Source of the DNA: Salisediminibacterium beveridgei
GTDB taxonomy: Bacteria; Bacillota; Bacilli; Bacillales; Salisediminibacteriaceae
Reading direction: 5' to 3'
DNA: 64,000 bases
Assembly: GCF_001721685.1 (NCBI RefSeq)
Contig: NZ_CP012502.1
Coordinates: forward strand, 1,612,001-1,676,000
The notes under the pieces were generated by a model. That model searched no databases, was not told the origin of the DNA, and worked only from the letters and a program-made list of their open reading frames with translations. The translations under genes were made by a program, and so were the position numbers. The number at the start of each line of letters is the position of its first letter. The stretch's first letter is position 1. Below are positions 44,963-53,570 of this stretch, in pieces.

Positions 44963-46159
44963 ATGAATGAACCAAGAATGTCCACAAAAGCAATTTGGGC
45001 CGGCGAAAGTGATTATTTAGCATTTGGTGCTACGCAAGTTCCTGTCGTTCACAGTGTTTCGTATGGATATGACAATATGGATGAATGGTATGAGGTAGCG
45101 ATTGGGAATAAAAAAGGTCATATATACGGAAGAAATACTAATCCAACTGTAGAAGCATTTGAAGATAAAATTCGTCTGCTAGAAGGTGCAGAAGCAGCCA
45201 CGAGCTTTTCAACTGGAATGGCAGCAATCAGTAATACGTTGGGAACATTTTTATTCCCTGGTGATAGAGTTGTATCCATTAAAGATACGTATGGGGGAAC
45301 GAACAAAATTTTCACAGAGTTTTTACCGAAGCAACATGTCGATGTCATTCTTTGTGAAACCGGCAATCATGAAGCAATCGAAGAAGAAATTGCTAAAGGA
45401 TGCCAGGTATTGTATTTAGAAACACCGACGAATCCAACAGTCAAAATCACTGATATTACTCGGATGGTGAGAGCCGGTAAAGCAGCAGGTGCAATTGTGA
45501 TTGTAGACAATACCTTTGCTACTCCCATTAATCAGAACCCTCTGGAACTGGGTGTTGACTTAGTTATTCATAGTGCAACGAAATTCTTAGGAGGGCATGC
45601 TGATGCTTTGGGTGGAGCGCTTTGTGGCTCCAAAGAGCTGGTTGAAAAAGTTTATCATTACAGAGAAATTAACGGGGCAACTCTCGATCCAATGTCAGCC
45701 TATTTACTTTTACGTGGTATGAAGACGTTGAAGCTTCGAGTCGATAAACAAAATGAAAATGCGATGAAAGTAGCGGAACATCTTAAAACAATCGATGGAG
45801 TCGAATCCGTTTTCTATCCGGGTCTTACAGAACATCCAGGACATGACATTGCTAAACAACAAATGCGTGGATTTGGAGGTATGTTAAGTTTCTCAGTAAA
45901 AGGCGGTGTTGATACAGTTCGTCATTTACTTCCAAAACTGAAATACGCCAACAGAGCAGCTAACTTAGGTGCAGTGGAAACAATTGTAGGACCATCTCGG
46001 ACAACGAGTCACGTAGAATGTACCCCTGAGGAACGAGCGGCCATGGGCATTCCGGAAGGTCTGATCCGTTATTCAGCAGGTATAGAGGATATAGAAGATC
46101 TGATTGAAGATTTAGATCAAGCCTTTCATGCCCTTCCAGAACACTTATTTGCAAGGTGA
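44963..46159 (+). CDS. PLP enzyme of the cystathionine gamma-lyase/synthase family
   Basis: A gamma-family PLP enzyme of 398 residues. Cofactor motifs are YGRNTNPTV, FSTGMAAI, YLETPTNPTVKI, VDNTFATP and HSATKFLGGHAD with the Schiff-base Lys207. The SRTTSHVECTPEER stretch is the substrate-carboxylate loop. At the position where methionine gamma-lyases have YGCT this protein has YGGT, so it is not of the methionine type. The N-terminus TKAIWAGE is unlike the usual AVHAG. Placement before a homoserine dehydrogenase suggests elimination or replacement at the gamma carbon of a homoserine derivative. AGGAGGCG precedes ATG 44963. Confidence 0.85.
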   Translation: MNEPRMSTKAIWAGESDYLAFGATQVPVVHSVSYGYDNMDEWYEVAIGNKKGHIYGRNTNPTVEAFEDKIRLLEGAEAATSFSTGMAAISNTLGTFLFPGDRVVSIKDTYGGTNKIFTEFLPKQHVDVILCETGNHEAIEEEIAKGCQVLYLETPTNPTVKITDITRMVRAGKAAGAIVIVDNTFATPINQNPLELGVDLVIHSATKFLGGHADALGGALCGSKELVEKVYHYREINGATLDPMSAYLLLRGMKTLKLRVDKQNENAMKVAEHLKTIDGVESVFYPGLTEHPGHDIAKQQMRGFGGMLSFSVKGGVDTVRHLLPKLKYANRAANLGAVETIVGPSRTTSHVECTPEERAAMGIPEGLIRYSAGIEDIEDLIEDLDQAFHALPEHLFAR

Positions 46160-46203
46160 TATTGAATTCACAATGATTTGCTTACGTATTTGGAGGTGAG
46201 TAT

Positions 46204-47250
46204 ATGAAAATAGCTTTTATTGGCTTTGGTGGTGTCGGTCAAGCATTGGTGAAAATACTTCGTGATCGCCGGCAAAAGTTAGCAGATGATTATGATATGA
46301 ATGCAACGATTGTCGCTGTTTCAGATATCATGAAAGGCTCAGTGTATGACCCAAATGGATTAGATGAGGATCATTTGCTTGATACGATAGCAGAGTATAA
46401 TCATCTGGATTATTATCCAGATACGGCTTCATCCATTAAAGGTTGGGATAGTTTAAAGACCATTAAACAATCGAACGCTGATGTAATCATAGAAGTGACA
46501 TTCACGGATGTGAAAACAGGACAACCGGCAATCGATCATTGCCGGATGGCTTTTGAAAATAACAAAAGTATTGTGACGACAAACAAAGGACCAGTAGCGT
46601 TAGCTTTTCAAGAATTGTCACAAGTAGCAAAAAAACAGAACGTATACTGGGGATTTGAAGGGACTGTTATGAGTGGCACCCCTGCTCTTCGACTTCCATT
46701 TACAACGTTAGCAGGTAATGAAATAACTGAAATTAAAGGAATATTAAACGGAACAACTAATTTCATGCTCACAGAGATGGAAAAGGGTTTGAGCTATCAG
46801 GATGCTTTAGCGCTTGCGCAAACTAATGGTTATGCAGAGGCGGATCCTACAAATGATGTAGAAGGATTTGATGCCAGATATAAGACTGTCATACTATCAA
46901 ATGTTGTCATGAATGCACCGATGAAACCAGATGATGTAATGTGTGAGGGTATTTCAGGATTAACGTTGAATGATTTGGAAATAGCAATTGAAAATGATCA
47001 ACGGTGGAGACTGGTGGCGAGAATAAAAAAAGAAGGGCAATCAGTGACAGCTTCTGTTAAGCCGGAATTACTGCATAAAAACGACCCGTTAGCTACCGTC
47101 ATGGGTTCAACGAATGCAATTGTATATGATTGTGATTTAGCGGGCCCTGTCATGCTGACAGGAGCAGGTGCAGGATTAATGGAAACCGGTTATTCCTTGT
47201 TGATCGATTTAATTCACTACCAAAAGGATAAAGTGATGATGAAACAATAA
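46204..47250 (+). CDS. Homoserine dehydrogenase without ACT domain
   Basis: A 348-residue dehydrogenase interconverting homoserine and aspartate 4-semialdehyde. The Rossmann motif is GFGGVGQALVK at residues 7-17. TTNKGPVAL holds the catalytic-region Lys128, GILNGTTNFML and EADPTNDVEGFDARYK are the substrate-domain signatures. The C-terminal ACT domain, which gives threonine feedback in biosynthetic enzymes, is absent. Together with its setting between a PLP lyase and an aldehyde dehydrogenase this argues for a catabolic enzyme running toward the semialdehyde. GGAGGTG precedes the start; 44 bases separate it from the PLP gene and 19 from the next. Confidence 0.9.
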   Translation: MKIAFIGFGGVGQALVKILRDRRQKLADDYDMNATIVAVSDIMKGSVYDPNGLDEDHLLDTIAEYNHLDYYPDTASSIKGWDSLKTIKQSNADVIIEVTFTDVKTGQPAIDHCRMAFENNKSIVTTNKGPVALAFQELSQVAKKQNVYWGFEGTVMSGTPALRLPFTTLAGNEITEIKGILNGTTNFMLTEMEKGLSYQDALALAQTNGYAEADPTNDVEGFDARYKTVILSNVVMNAPMKPDDVMCEGISGLTLNDLEIAIENDQRWRLVARIKKEGQSVTASVKPELLHKNDPLATVMGSTNAIVYDCDLAGPVMLTGAGAGLMETGYSLLIDLIHYQKDKVMMKQ

Positions 47251-47269
47251 GAAAGGTGGTGCATTCCAG

Positions 47270-48721
47270 ATGCAAACAAAAGTGCGCAGAGAACAAATGC
47301 TCATTGCAGGAGATTGGATATACGCAGAAAAAACCTTTCAAGTGAAAGATCCACAAAATAATCAAGTCATTGCAAATGTCCCGTCAGCATCGGTTGAAGA
47401 TATGATTTACGCAATTGAACAAGCTGAGTCGGCATTTCGTCATCTTTCATCCTGGCCAACCCATGAAAGAATCCTTGTATTAAATCTGGCAGCGGACTAT
47501 ATTGAAGAATACTTTGAGATGTTTTCCGAGACGATTGCCACAGAAGGAAGTAAGACCATTACGGAAGCTCGCGGAGAAGTGAAAAGAACGATTCAAACAA
47601 TTCGTATAAGTGCAGAAGAAGCAAGACGATTAAAAGGGGAAACGATTAATTTTGACCAAAAAGAAGGAAGTGAGAATCGGGTTGGCTATGAGTATCGTTT
47701 TCCAATTGGCGTGATTGGTGCGATTACACCTTTTAATGATCCACTTAATTTAGTGGCTCATAAAATTGGTCCAGCTCTTGCAGCAGGAAATCCGGTTATC
47801 ATCAAGCCAGCTTCCATGACACCATTGAGTGCTCTATTATTAGCGAAAGCTTTCACTCATGCAGGTGTACCAAAAGGATTCCTGTCAGTCATTACCGGAG
47901 CGGGTCGAGAAATTGGAGAACCGTTGGTAACCAGTAAAGCAGTGAAAATGATTACATTCACTGGTGGAATAAGTGCCGGAGAAAAAATTGCAAAACAGGC
48001 AGGAATAAAGAAAATCAGCATGGAGCTTGGTTCTAATTCACCTGTGATTGTTTTGAAGGATGCTTGCCTGTCCGAGGCTGTATCGTCTTCGGTTTCAGGA
48101 GCATTTGCAGCTGCAGGTCAAAACTGTATTGGAGTTCAACGGATCTTCGTGGAATCACCAGTGTACAATGACTTTCTTCAGTCGTTTATTGAAAGAACAC
48201 AAGAGTTACAAGTGGGCGATAAAATGTCAGAATGGACCGACATGGGTCCAATGATTCATGAAAAAGAAGCTATACGAGTAGAAGAATGGATTCAAGAAGC
48301 GGTATACGAAGGAGCTGTGATCGAGGCAGGTGGAAATAGAGATGGTGCTTTTGTTGAGCCGACTGTTTTAACAAATGTATCTCATGAATCGAAAATTTAT
48401 AAAGAAGAAATTTTCGGACCGGTTGTGATTATTGAATCGGTGACAGAACTTCAAGAGGCAGTTAAATTAGCTAATGATGTTGATTACGGATTGCAAGCAG
48501 GTATTTTCACAAAAAATGTAGATCACGCCTTTTATGCGATTCAGCACCTTCATGTTGGAGGAGTAATGGTGAATGACAGCAGTGATTACAGAATAGATGA
48601 AATGCCTTTCGGTGGAGTTAAAGGTTCTGGGTTAGGAAGAGAAGGTGTACGTCACGCAATGAAAGAGATGAGTGACCAAAAAGTGGTCTGTTTCAAAATC
48701 ACTAACATGTTGGGCGCATAA
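47270..48721 (+). CDS. Aldehyde dehydrogenase, likely semialdehyde-specific
   Basis: An aldehyde dehydrogenase of 483 residues. ITPFNDPLN carries the oxyanion Asn, MELGSNSPVIV the general-base Glu and GQNCIGVQ the nucleophile Cys286; EEIFGPVV and PFGGVKGSGLGREG complete the family pattern. It is a paralogue of the protein at 4758-6188 (shared SAEEARRLKGE-like block). As the last gene of an operon with homoserine dehydrogenase, its most economical role is oxidation of aspartate semialdehyde to aspartate, as DoeC does in ectoine breakdown. That assignment is inferred from context only. AAGGTGG precedes ATG 47270, and a strong terminator follows. Confidence 0.85.
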   Translation: MQTKVRREQMLIAGDWIYAEKTFQVKDPQNNQVIANVPSASVEDMIYAIEQAESAFRHLSSWPTHERILVLNLAADYIEEYFEMFSETIATEGSKTITEARGEVKRTIQTIRISAEEARRLKGETINFDQKEGSENRVGYEYRFPIGVIGAITPFNDPLNLVAHKIGPALAAGNPVIIKPASMTPLSALLLAKAFTHAGVPKGFLSVITGAGREIGEPLVTSKAVKMITFTGGISAGEKIAKQAGIKKISMELGSNSPVIVLKDACLSEAVSSSVSGAFAAAGQNCIGVQRIFVESPVYNDFLQSFIERTQELQVGDKMSEWTDMGPMIHEKEAIRVEEWIQEAVYEGAVIEAGGNRDGAFVEPTVLTNVSHESKIYKEEIFGPVVIIESVTELQEAVKLANDVDYGLQAGIFTKNVDHAFYAIQHLHVGGVMVNDSSDYRIDEMPFGGVKGSGLGREGVRHAMKEMSDQKVVCFKITNMLGA

Positions 48722-48737
48722 AAAGATACCTGGTTAA

Positions 48738-48776
48738 AGACTATCACCACATATGCGATGGTGGTAGTCTTTTCGT
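48738..48776 (+). terminator. Terminator of the hydrolase-to-dehydrogenase operon
   Basis: AGACTATCACCA and TGGTGGTAGTCT form a 12-base stem (one wobble) over a short loop, followed by TTTTCGTTT. It separates this operon from the ABC transporter genes. Confidence 0.88.
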
Positions 48777-48886
48777 TTGGGGCTATTATGTTAGAAAAAC
48801 AGGTATTGTTGGTATTGGGAGCAAAGAATATAAACGAATTTATCCATAAACTTTCAAGTTCAGGTAGGTAAAGAAATTATACTAAA

Positions 48887-48977
48887 GAAGTGCCGACGGA
48901 ATCGCGAAACTCATGCGGTAAAGGATTCCCGGCAGCTTCTCAGCTGAGAGCAAAGCTATGCAGGCAGCACCTTTGCT
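48887..48977 (+). ncRNA. Candidate structured RNA upstream of the ABC transporter
   Basis: Stem 1: GAAG-TGCCG-ac-GGAATC (48887-48903) pairs with GATTCC-CGGCA-g-CTTC (48924-48939), 15 pairs with small bulges around a 20-base loop. CTCAGCTGAG (48939-48948) is self-complementary. Stem 2: AGCAAAG (48949-48955) pairs with CTTTGCT (48971-48977). TATACT at 48878-48883 would start a transcript at the foot of stem 1, though no good -35 is seen. The stretch is clearly richer in G and C than its surroundings. I cannot match it to a known riboswitch. No U-tract follows. Confidence 0.4.
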
Positions 48978-49733
48978 ATACAAACCATGTTATTCAGTAC
49001 CCTCTGACTATTGACCGGGTCATGGCGAATCATACAGGAATATCATTGGGGATAGAAAAAAGTGGTTCACTTCTATCAAGTTCTTCAGACAATCTTTCAA
49101 AATCTGAATGGTTGCAGTTTTAAGAACTTCTATTCATAAAAATCTTTACTGTTTATGACTTCCATTCTAATCATTCTGAAGTAAACAAGTTTTGAATAGT
49201 ATAAAACATTCATCACAACCGAAAAGAATACCTAAGATCATACATTTAAAAGCATGGATATAATAATATTTTTATAAATATACTATTCAGCAGTGCGGTA
49301 TTATCATTGTTCTACTAGCAACATTCTTTTGGAATTTACTGACTAACAATTTTAAAGCAAAATGATTCTCGAGATTTTCAATACAAAGTGTCCCTTGGAA
49401 TTAACATAATATTGTGAGTTCAAGAGAGTTGAATGAAATTGAATGAAAAATCCTTCGATTACCCTTCTCATTCTTCTGGTTTTTAAAAAAGGAATCTTAG
49501 TGGCGCTTATACTCTCGTTCTTTACTGACGCTAAACGATATTCGATTACAAGAAAAATTTTTCTTAAAAATGTAGTAATGACAAGTAATTTTAATGAATT
49601 TGAAAAAATATTGAAATAATTTTATTGCTTTATTTTATGAAACGTAGTATTTTTATACATGTAAGAAGATTTCTGAATATTACCATTCCTTTTTGGTAGT
49701 AAAGCACTAAATAACGGAAATGTGGAGGTTCTT
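48978..49733. other. Long AT-rich region before the ABC transporter genes
   Basis: About 750 bases without a convincing gene. A 77-codon open frame at 48890-49123 runs through the structured element but has no ribosome site and an odd composition. Beyond 49130 the DNA is very AT-rich with no clear repeat. Promoter-like elements abound because of composition, and none can be singled out. Confidence 0.5.
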
Positions 49734-50747
49734 ATGGATAAACCTGTACTCGAAGTGAATCATTTGCATACGTACTTCTTTACAGATAGTGGCGTGGTTC
49801 CAGCTGTAGAAGATGTTTCGTTTCATATTAATAAAGGAGAAGTTCTGGGCATTGTTGGAGAATCAGGGTGTGGGAAAAGTGTTACGTCTCTTTCTGTCAT
49901 GGGACTCGTGCCGAGTCCACCAGGGAAAATTGTTGACGGGGAAATAATTTATCGAGGATCTGGCAATATAGATACCGAAGAAGATCTGGTAAAGGTTACA
50001 CCCAAAAGAATAAGACAAATACGCGGTAATAAGATCGCGATGATATTTCAAGAACCGATGACGTCTTTGGATCCACTGTTTAGCATTGGCAATCAAATCA
50101 GTGAAGCATTGTTCAATCATACGACACTTTCGAAACAAGAAGCACGACAAAAATCGATTGGCATGCTGAAATTGGTAGGTATTCCTCGCGCGGAAGCTAT
50201 TGTCGATGAATATCCGCATCAGCTTTCAGGTGGAATGAGACAACGGGTGATGATTGCGATTGCTATGTCCTGTGATCCTGAGATTCTAATTGCTGATGAA
50301 CCAACAACAGCTTTGGATGTAACAATACAAGCCCAGATCCTTGAAATCATGAAAAGACTCAATAAAGAGCAGGGAACAGCAATCATGCTGATCACACACG
50401 ATCTTGGAGTTGTTGCCGAGATCTGCGACAGAGTGAGTGTGATGTATGCCGGCCAAGTCGTTGAAGAGGCGGATGTCCGTACAATTCTGAAAGAACCGAA
50501 ACATCCGTATACCCAAGGCCTGATTAAATCACTTCCTAAAATCTACGGTCGTGAAAAACGTTTATACTCTATACCTGGAAACGTCCCTAAACCAGGCTCA
50601 ATCCAAAATGGCTGTCGTTTTGCTGACAGATGTCCAGAAGTATTTGACCGGTGTCGGCAAGAATCACCGGAACTCTTGTCGATAGGGGAAGGTCATCAGT
50701 GCCGCTGCTTTCTTTATGCTCGAAAGGAGGAGGTAGATCATGTCTGA
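49734..50747 (+). CDS. Peptide-type ABC transporter ATPase (DppD/OppD)
   Basis: An ATPase of 337 residues of the oligopeptide/dipeptide importer family. Walker A is GESGCGKS, the signature is LSGGMRQR, and Walker B is LIADEPTTALD with the H-loop LITHD. The C-terminal oligo-HPY extension has the cysteine cluster CRFADRCPEVFDRC, which binds an iron-sulfur cluster in some relatives. ATG 49734 with TGGAGGTT about six bases upstream is chosen over the GTG at 49722. It overlaps the next ATPase gene by eight bases. It energises, with its partner, the import of a peptide or similar small molecule. Confidence 0.93.
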   Translation: MDKPVLEVNHLHTYFFTDSGVVPAVEDVSFHINKGEVLGIVGESGCGKSVTSLSVMGLVPSPPGKIVDGEIIYRGSGNIDTEEDLVKVTPKRIRQIRGNKIAMIFQEPMTSLDPLFSIGNQISEALFNHTTLSKQEARQKSIGMLKLVGIPRAEAIVDEYPHQLSGGMRQRVMIAIAMSCDPEILIADEPTTALDVTIQAQILEIMKRLNKEQGTAIMLITHDLGVVAEICDRVSVMYAGQVVEEADVRTILKEPKHPYTQGLIKSLPKIYGREKRLYSIPGNVPKPGSIQNGCRFADRCPEVFDRCRQESPELLSIGEGHQCRCFLYARKEEVDHV

Positions 50748-51753
50748 AGCTCTTCTCGAAGTCAGAGGGTTAAAAAAATACTTTGATGTAACTGGAGGCG
50801 TATTTTCTAAAAAAGTAGGCGAAGTAAAGGCGGTAGACGATGTCTCTTTTACTGTAAAAGAAGGAGAAGTGCTGGGAATCGTCGGCGAATCCGGATGTGG
50901 GAAATCCACTACAGGAAAAGCCTTGCTTCGATTAATCGAACCGACTGCAGGGAGTGTCTTTTTTAAAGGGCAGGATATCACATTATTATCAGACGAAGAA
51001 ATGCGAAAAACACGTCGTGATATGCAAATCATCTTTCAGGATCCCTATGCATCTCTGAACCCTCGACACAAAATTGCTAAAATACTCAGTGAACCGCTCA
51101 TAGTTCACGGCATTGGCGACAGTAAAGAACGGATGAAAATCGTCAAGGAGATTCTCGAAATTGTCGGCTTACCCGGGGATAATGCTGCGAAATACCCGCA
51201 TCAGTTCAGCGGTGGACAGCGTCAGCGTATTGGTATTGCACGTGCTTTAATTGTAAATCCGAAATTGGTGATCTGTGATGAACCGGTATCTGCACTTGAC
51301 GTATCCATTCAATCTCAGATTCTGAATCTGATGGAAGATCTTAAAGATAAATTCGGATTAACCTACGTATTTATTGCCCACGATTTAAGTGTCGTGAAAC
51401 ATATCAGTGACAGAGTGGGCGTGATGTACCTTGGCAGGATGGTTGAACTGACGGAAAATGAATCTCTCTATGGTGAACCACTTCATCCCTATACCCGTTC
51501 ACTACTTTCTGCTGTACCCGACCCGGACCCGGATCGGAAACAGGAAAGAGTGATTTTGAAGGGTGATGTACCCAGTCCTTCAAATCCACCAAATGGCTGT
51601 GCGTTTCACACCAGATGTCCGGATTGCATGGATATCTGTAAAGAGGTCAGACCGTCTTTCAATGAAGTTTTGGTTAACCACTTTGTTGCCTGTCATCTGT
51701 ATGAGGAGGATGGAAAGCCTGTCCCACCTGAACAGTTTAAGGCGACGAAATAA
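50740..51753 (+). CDS. Peptide-type ABC transporter ATPase (DppF/OppF)
   Basis: The partner ATPase, 337 residues. Walker A is GESGCGKSTTG, the signature FSGGQRQR and Walker B VICDEPVSALDVS; the H-loop is FIAHDLSVV. The C-terminal extension again has clustered cysteines (GCAFHTRCPDCMDIC). ATG 50740 overlaps the end of the preceding gene, with AAGGAGG inside it. The binding-protein gene follows after 27 bases. Confidence 0.93.
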   Translation: MSEALLEVRGLKKYFDVTGGVFSKKVGEVKAVDDVSFTVKEGEVLGIVGESGCGKSTTGKALLRLIEPTAGSVFFKGQDITLLSDEEMRKTRRDMQIIFQDPYASLNPRHKIAKILSEPLIVHGIGDSKERMKIVKEILEIVGLPGDNAAKYPHQFSGGQRQRIGIARALIVNPKLVICDEPVSALDVSIQSQILNLMEDLKDKFGLTYVFIAHDLSVVKHISDRVGVMYLGRMVELTENESLYGEPLHPYTRSLLSAVPDPDPDRKQERVILKGDVPSPSNPPNGCAFHTRCPDCMDICKEVRPSFNEVLVNHFVACHLYEEDGKPVPPEQFKATK

Positions 51754-51780
51754 AATATTGAAAAAGAAGAAGGGGGAAAC

Positions 51781-53487
51781 ATGATGAAGAAAGGCTTAGG
51801 TTTGCTATTGCTCTCACTGCTCCTCGTTTTAGTGCTCGCTGCTTGTGGCGGAAACAACAATACGGAGAACGCAGATGAGGGGAATGCCGGAGGAAACACA
51901 GAGAACAATGAAGGAAATGACAACAACGAGAATAATAACAACAATGAGGGAGAGGAGCAGACGGCTTCCGGAGATCAAACGTTGATCTTCGCACGAGGTG
52001 GCGACTCAGTCAGTCTTGACTATGCCAGCGTAACGGACGGGGAATCCTCCCGTGTAACCGAACAGATTTATGAATCTTTGATTCAATTTGATGACGATTC
52101 GTTTGAAATTGGTCCAGGCCTTGCTCACGATTGGGAAATCAGTGATGATAATCTTGTATTCACATTCCATTTACGTGAAGGTGTTGAATTTCACGATGGA
52201 ACGGAATTTAATGCGGATGCCGTGAAGCTTAATTTCGAGCGTTGGGCAGATCCGGATCATGAGTATCATTTTGCTGATGAAGGCTATACGTACAGTGTTT
52301 ATGGTACACAATTCGGTGGATTCGCCGGCGACGACGGCCATGTCATTGATGAGATCAATGTAGTAGATGATTACACAGTTGAATTTGTCTTGAATGAACC
52401 ATTGGGTTCTTTCCTTCAGAACATGGGGATGAGTTACTTTTCCATGACATCTCCGGCTGCTTTTGAAGAGTACGGCGCATCGATTAACGAAAATCCTGTA
52501 GGAACCGGTCCATTTAAGTTTGTCAGCTGGACGCGTGACGATAGTATTGAACTTGAGAAGAATGAAAACTATTGGATGGAAGACTATCCGAAACTTGATA
52601 GTGTTATTTTTCAGGTCATCCCTGATAACTCCGCACGATTAACAGCTCTTCGTTCAGGCGAAATTGATATTATGGATGGTCTGAACCCTGATGATGTGGA
52701 TATGATCGAAGGCGAAGAAGGATTAACCGTTTTTGAACGAACGGAAAATAACATTGGGTATCTTGGTTTTAACATGGACAAAGAGCCTTTTGATGATCCT
52801 TTGGTACGACAGGCTCTGAACCATGCAGTGGATAAAGAAGCCTTAAATACAATTCTTTATGCTGGTCTTGCACAGCATGCAAAGAATATCATTCCTCCAT
52901 CCTATCTTGGCTACAATGATGATGTAGAAGAGTACAGCTACGATCCAGACCGCGCGAGAGAACTTCTTGAAGAAGCAGGATTTGTTGATGACCTTGAATT
53001 TGACCTGTGGACCATGCCGGTAGCAAGACCTTACATGCCGGACCCTGAAAGTGCTGCAGAAGTGCTTCAGCAGGACTTTGCAAATGTCGGCGTTACGGCA
53101 AACATCGTGACACAGGAATGGGCAACATATCTCGAATTGACTGAACAAGGTGAACAAGACGTGTTTATGCTCGGCTGGTCTGGTGTCAATGGGGACCCGG
53201 ATTACTTCTTCGGAAACCTGTTACACGGCGATGCTATACCAGGCGGTAACCGTACGTTCTACAGTAATGATGAGGTGAATAGCCTGTTCGATCAGGCGAA
53301 GGTCATCGTCGATGTAGATGAGCGAGCTGAACTTTATGAAGAGGCGCAACTCCTGATTCATGAAGACGCTCCTATGATTCCTTTGGTGCATACACGCCCT
53401 GTTCTAGCAGGTAATGACCGGGTTATGAATTATGTTCCTCATCCATCTACAAGTGAACCGTTAACTTATGTTGAATTGGCTGAATAA
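51781..53487 (+). CDS. ABC transporter substrate-binding lipoprotein (family 5)
   Basis: An extracellular solute-binding protein of family 5 (peptide/nickel type), 568 residues. The signal peptide ends in the lipobox VLAAC, so the mature protein is tethered to the outer face of the membrane. A linker of about 40 residues rich in Asn, Glu and Gly joins it to the binding domain, which begins near TLIFARGGDSVSLD. GLAHDWEISDD and GTGPFKFVSW are family hallmarks. The ligand cannot be read from sequence; family members bind peptides, opines, nickel chelates or other small molecules. A stem-loop behind the gene separates it from the permeases. Confidence 0.93.
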   Translation: MMKKGLGLLLLSLLLVLVLAACGGNNNTENADEGNAGGNTENNEGNDNNENNNNNEGEEQTASGDQTLIFARGGDSVSLDYASVTDGESSRVTEQIYESLIQFDDDSFEIGPGLAHDWEISDDNLVFTFHLREGVEFHDGTEFNADAVKLNFERWADPDHEYHFADEGYTYSVYGTQFGGFAGDDGHVIDEINVVDDYTVEFVLNEPLGSFLQNMGMSYFSMTSPAAFEEYGASINENPVGTGPFKFVSWTRDDSIELEKNENYWMEDYPKLDSVIFQVIPDNSARLTALRSGEIDIMDGLNPDDVDMIEGEEGLTVFERTENNIGYLGFNMDKEPFDDPLVRQALNHAVDKEALNTILYAGLAQHAKNIIPPSYLGYNDDVEEYSYDPDRARELLEEAGFVDDLEFDLWTMPVARPYMPDPESAAEVLQQDFANVGVTANIVTQEWATYLELTEQGEQDVFMLGWSGVNGDPDYFFGNLLHGDAIPGGNRTFYSNDEVNSLFDQAKVIVDVDERAELYEEAQLLIHEDAPMIPLVHTRPVLAGNDRVMNYVPHPSTSEPLTYVELAE

Positions 53488-53496
53488 ATGATTCTT

Positions 53497-53527
53497 TCAG
53501 GGGCACGATTTAAGTCGTTGCCCCTGA
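53497..53527 (+). other. Intercistronic stem-loop behind the binding-protein gene
   Basis: TCAGGGGCA and TGCCCCTGA pair perfectly, with an inner CGA/TCG stem. No T run follows, so it is probably not a full terminator but a block to 3' decay that keeps the binding-protein mRNA more abundant than that of the permeases. Confidence 0.6.
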
Positions 53528-53570
53528 GCATTACATATCCTATTGATTTATGGAGTGAGAGGTGGATACC

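Noticed and set aside
48890..49123. A 77-codon open frame downstream of the aldehyde dehydrogenase terminator
   Set aside because: It runs through a strongly structured segment, has no ribosome site and an unnatural composition rich in Ser, Cys and Arg; structured RNA explains the region better.
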